From NCBI GenBank assembly GCA_036971475.1, contig JBAIZL010000002.1, positions 165,328,714 through 165,392,713 on the forward strand: a stretch of 64,000 nucleotides of DNA. Reading direction: 5' to 3'. Below, in pieces: positions 62,988 to 64,000 of the stretch. The DNA is from Prosapia bicincta. Taxonomy: Eukaryota; Arthropoda; Insecta; Hemiptera; Cercopidae. Each line of letters opens with the position of its first letter. Position 1 is the stretch's first letter. Made by a program: the position numbers and the translations under genes. Under the pieces are notes generated by a model. It was given only the letters and a program-made list of their open reading frames with translations. It made no database searches and was not told the DNA's origin.

Positions 62988-64000
62988 ATAAATACTATAA
63001 CCCAACAACTCGACTCCCCCATGGGACCACCCATATCATCAGCCTTGTCAGAAATATATTTACAACACTTTGAACAAATAATAATTAAACCTATACTAAA
63101 CACACATAATATTTCACTATGGACAAGTTATGTAGACGATATACTTGTCATATACCAACCTAACATTCGCAACGAACCATCATAATATTAAACAAAGTAA
63201 ATACATACAACGAAAACATACAATTCACCGTCGAAACAGAAAAAAATAGAACAATCAACTATCTCGACATCACATTAAATATAAATGATAATAAAATAGA
63301 AACTACAGTATACAGGAAAAATACTTCCAACAACACCACAATACACTACAAATCTAACCACCCCTGGACACACAAAATTACAACTTACAGTAACATGATA
63401 AATAAAGCAATAAAATACAAACAGGATAACAAACAAAAATTAAATGAAGAATTAGATAACATTACAAAAATAGCAATATAAAATGGATACAACAAACACC
63501 TTATAAAAAATATATAAAATAAATTCACAAAAAACCTAACATCAACACAACACTACTGCCGGAACACAAAAATAATAAAAATAAAAAATCTACCTAAAAT
63601 ATAAATACACCAATAACAAAATAGAAAAAATAACAAATATATACAACAAAGAATACTACACACCAACATACAAACCAAAGAACAAAATAATAAAATATCC
63701 TAATAACACAAACCACAAAATATATTCAGAAAAACATAACCTATCAGGAATTTACAAAATTACATGTAAGTACTATAATGCATTTTACATAGGGAAAACA
63801 ACCAGATCATTTAAAATAAGATTTGTAGAACAATATAGGGCATTCAAAAACAAAAATTAAAAAATATCAAATGTTGCAGCACACCTAATCTCACATAAAC
63901 ATGAAATAACCAATTACGAAAATAACCTAACCATACTTGAAATAAATAATAACCCAATATAACTAAACTCACTAGAAAAATACCACATTTATAAAAACAT
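62988..64000 (+). pseudogene. Penelope-like element, 3' half: RT and GIY-YIG, runs off window
   Basis: The plus strand starts mid-RT with QLDSPMGPPISSALSEIYL and then SYVDDILVIY (YVDD at 63129-63140). After a frameshift near 63185 it continues as NYLDITLNINDNKIETTVYRK-type sequence, with further stops and shifts, to SGIYKITCKYYNAFYIGKTT (GIY at 63747-63755, YIG at 63786-63794), then RSFKIRFVEQY, AAHLISHKHEI and LNSLEKYHIYKN at the edge. Both GIY and YIG triplets are intact, but multiple stops make it a pseudogene. It differs in sequence from the 37-kb copy and so is probably another family. Confidence 0.85.

Overview
The window looks like AT-rich nuclear DNA of an animal, most probably an arthropod and likely an insect. 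The grounds are the repeat content: a mariner-family element, a piggyBac-like element, a BEL/Pao retroelement, non-LTR retrotransposon fragments, two Penelope-like elements with GIY-YIG endonuclease domains, tRNA-derived SINE-like repeats and many (TA)n and (GT)n tracts. I recognise no host gene and no tRNA, rRNA or CRISPR locus. Every recognisable coding stretch belongs to a mobile element and is broken by stops, frameshifts or truncation. The window reads as intergenic or deep intronic sequence.

Layout. 1-17 kb: a tRNA-like SINE, a LINE 3' coding end (2501-2722), an unrecognised coding-like remnant (6411-6659), a palindromic foldback element among TA microsatellites (6893-7476), a perfect 18-bp inverted repeat (8539-8598), an inverted pair of dispersed repeats (8890-9150 and 11450-11700) and a three-copy 104-bp tandem repeat (12763-13074). 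17-28 kb: a LINE RNase H relic, members of two dispersed repeat families and a pogo-like non-autonomous element carrying about eight copies of a 50-bp repeat. 28-33 kb: a decayed piggyBac-like transposase abutting a truncated BEL/Pao gag-pol, which is joined to another dispersed repeat.

35-42 kb: a foldback element between TA tracts, then a complex rearrangement. A Penelope RT pseudogene (segment A) is followed by segment B, an inverted copy of A, and a second direct copy of B, with 2-bp microhomology visible at both junctions. 45.8-48.5 kb: a compound TA/GT microsatellite and an essentially full-length mariner with 31-bp terminal repeats, TA target duplication and one frameshift. 48.5-64 kb: SINE-like and other dispersed repeats, a piggyBac-type MITE candidate, a 78-bp minisatellite whose period is exactly 26 codons, a foldback element, and a second Penelope-like element whose 5' half is inverted relative to its 3' half; it runs off the window end.

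Nothing here works as an operon or pathway. The interest lies in rearrangement history (template-switch-like duplication, 5' inversion), in insertions inside TA microsatellites, and in short structured motifs shared between otherwise different repeats. All comparisons were made by eye; family names rest on recognised motifs, not on searches.
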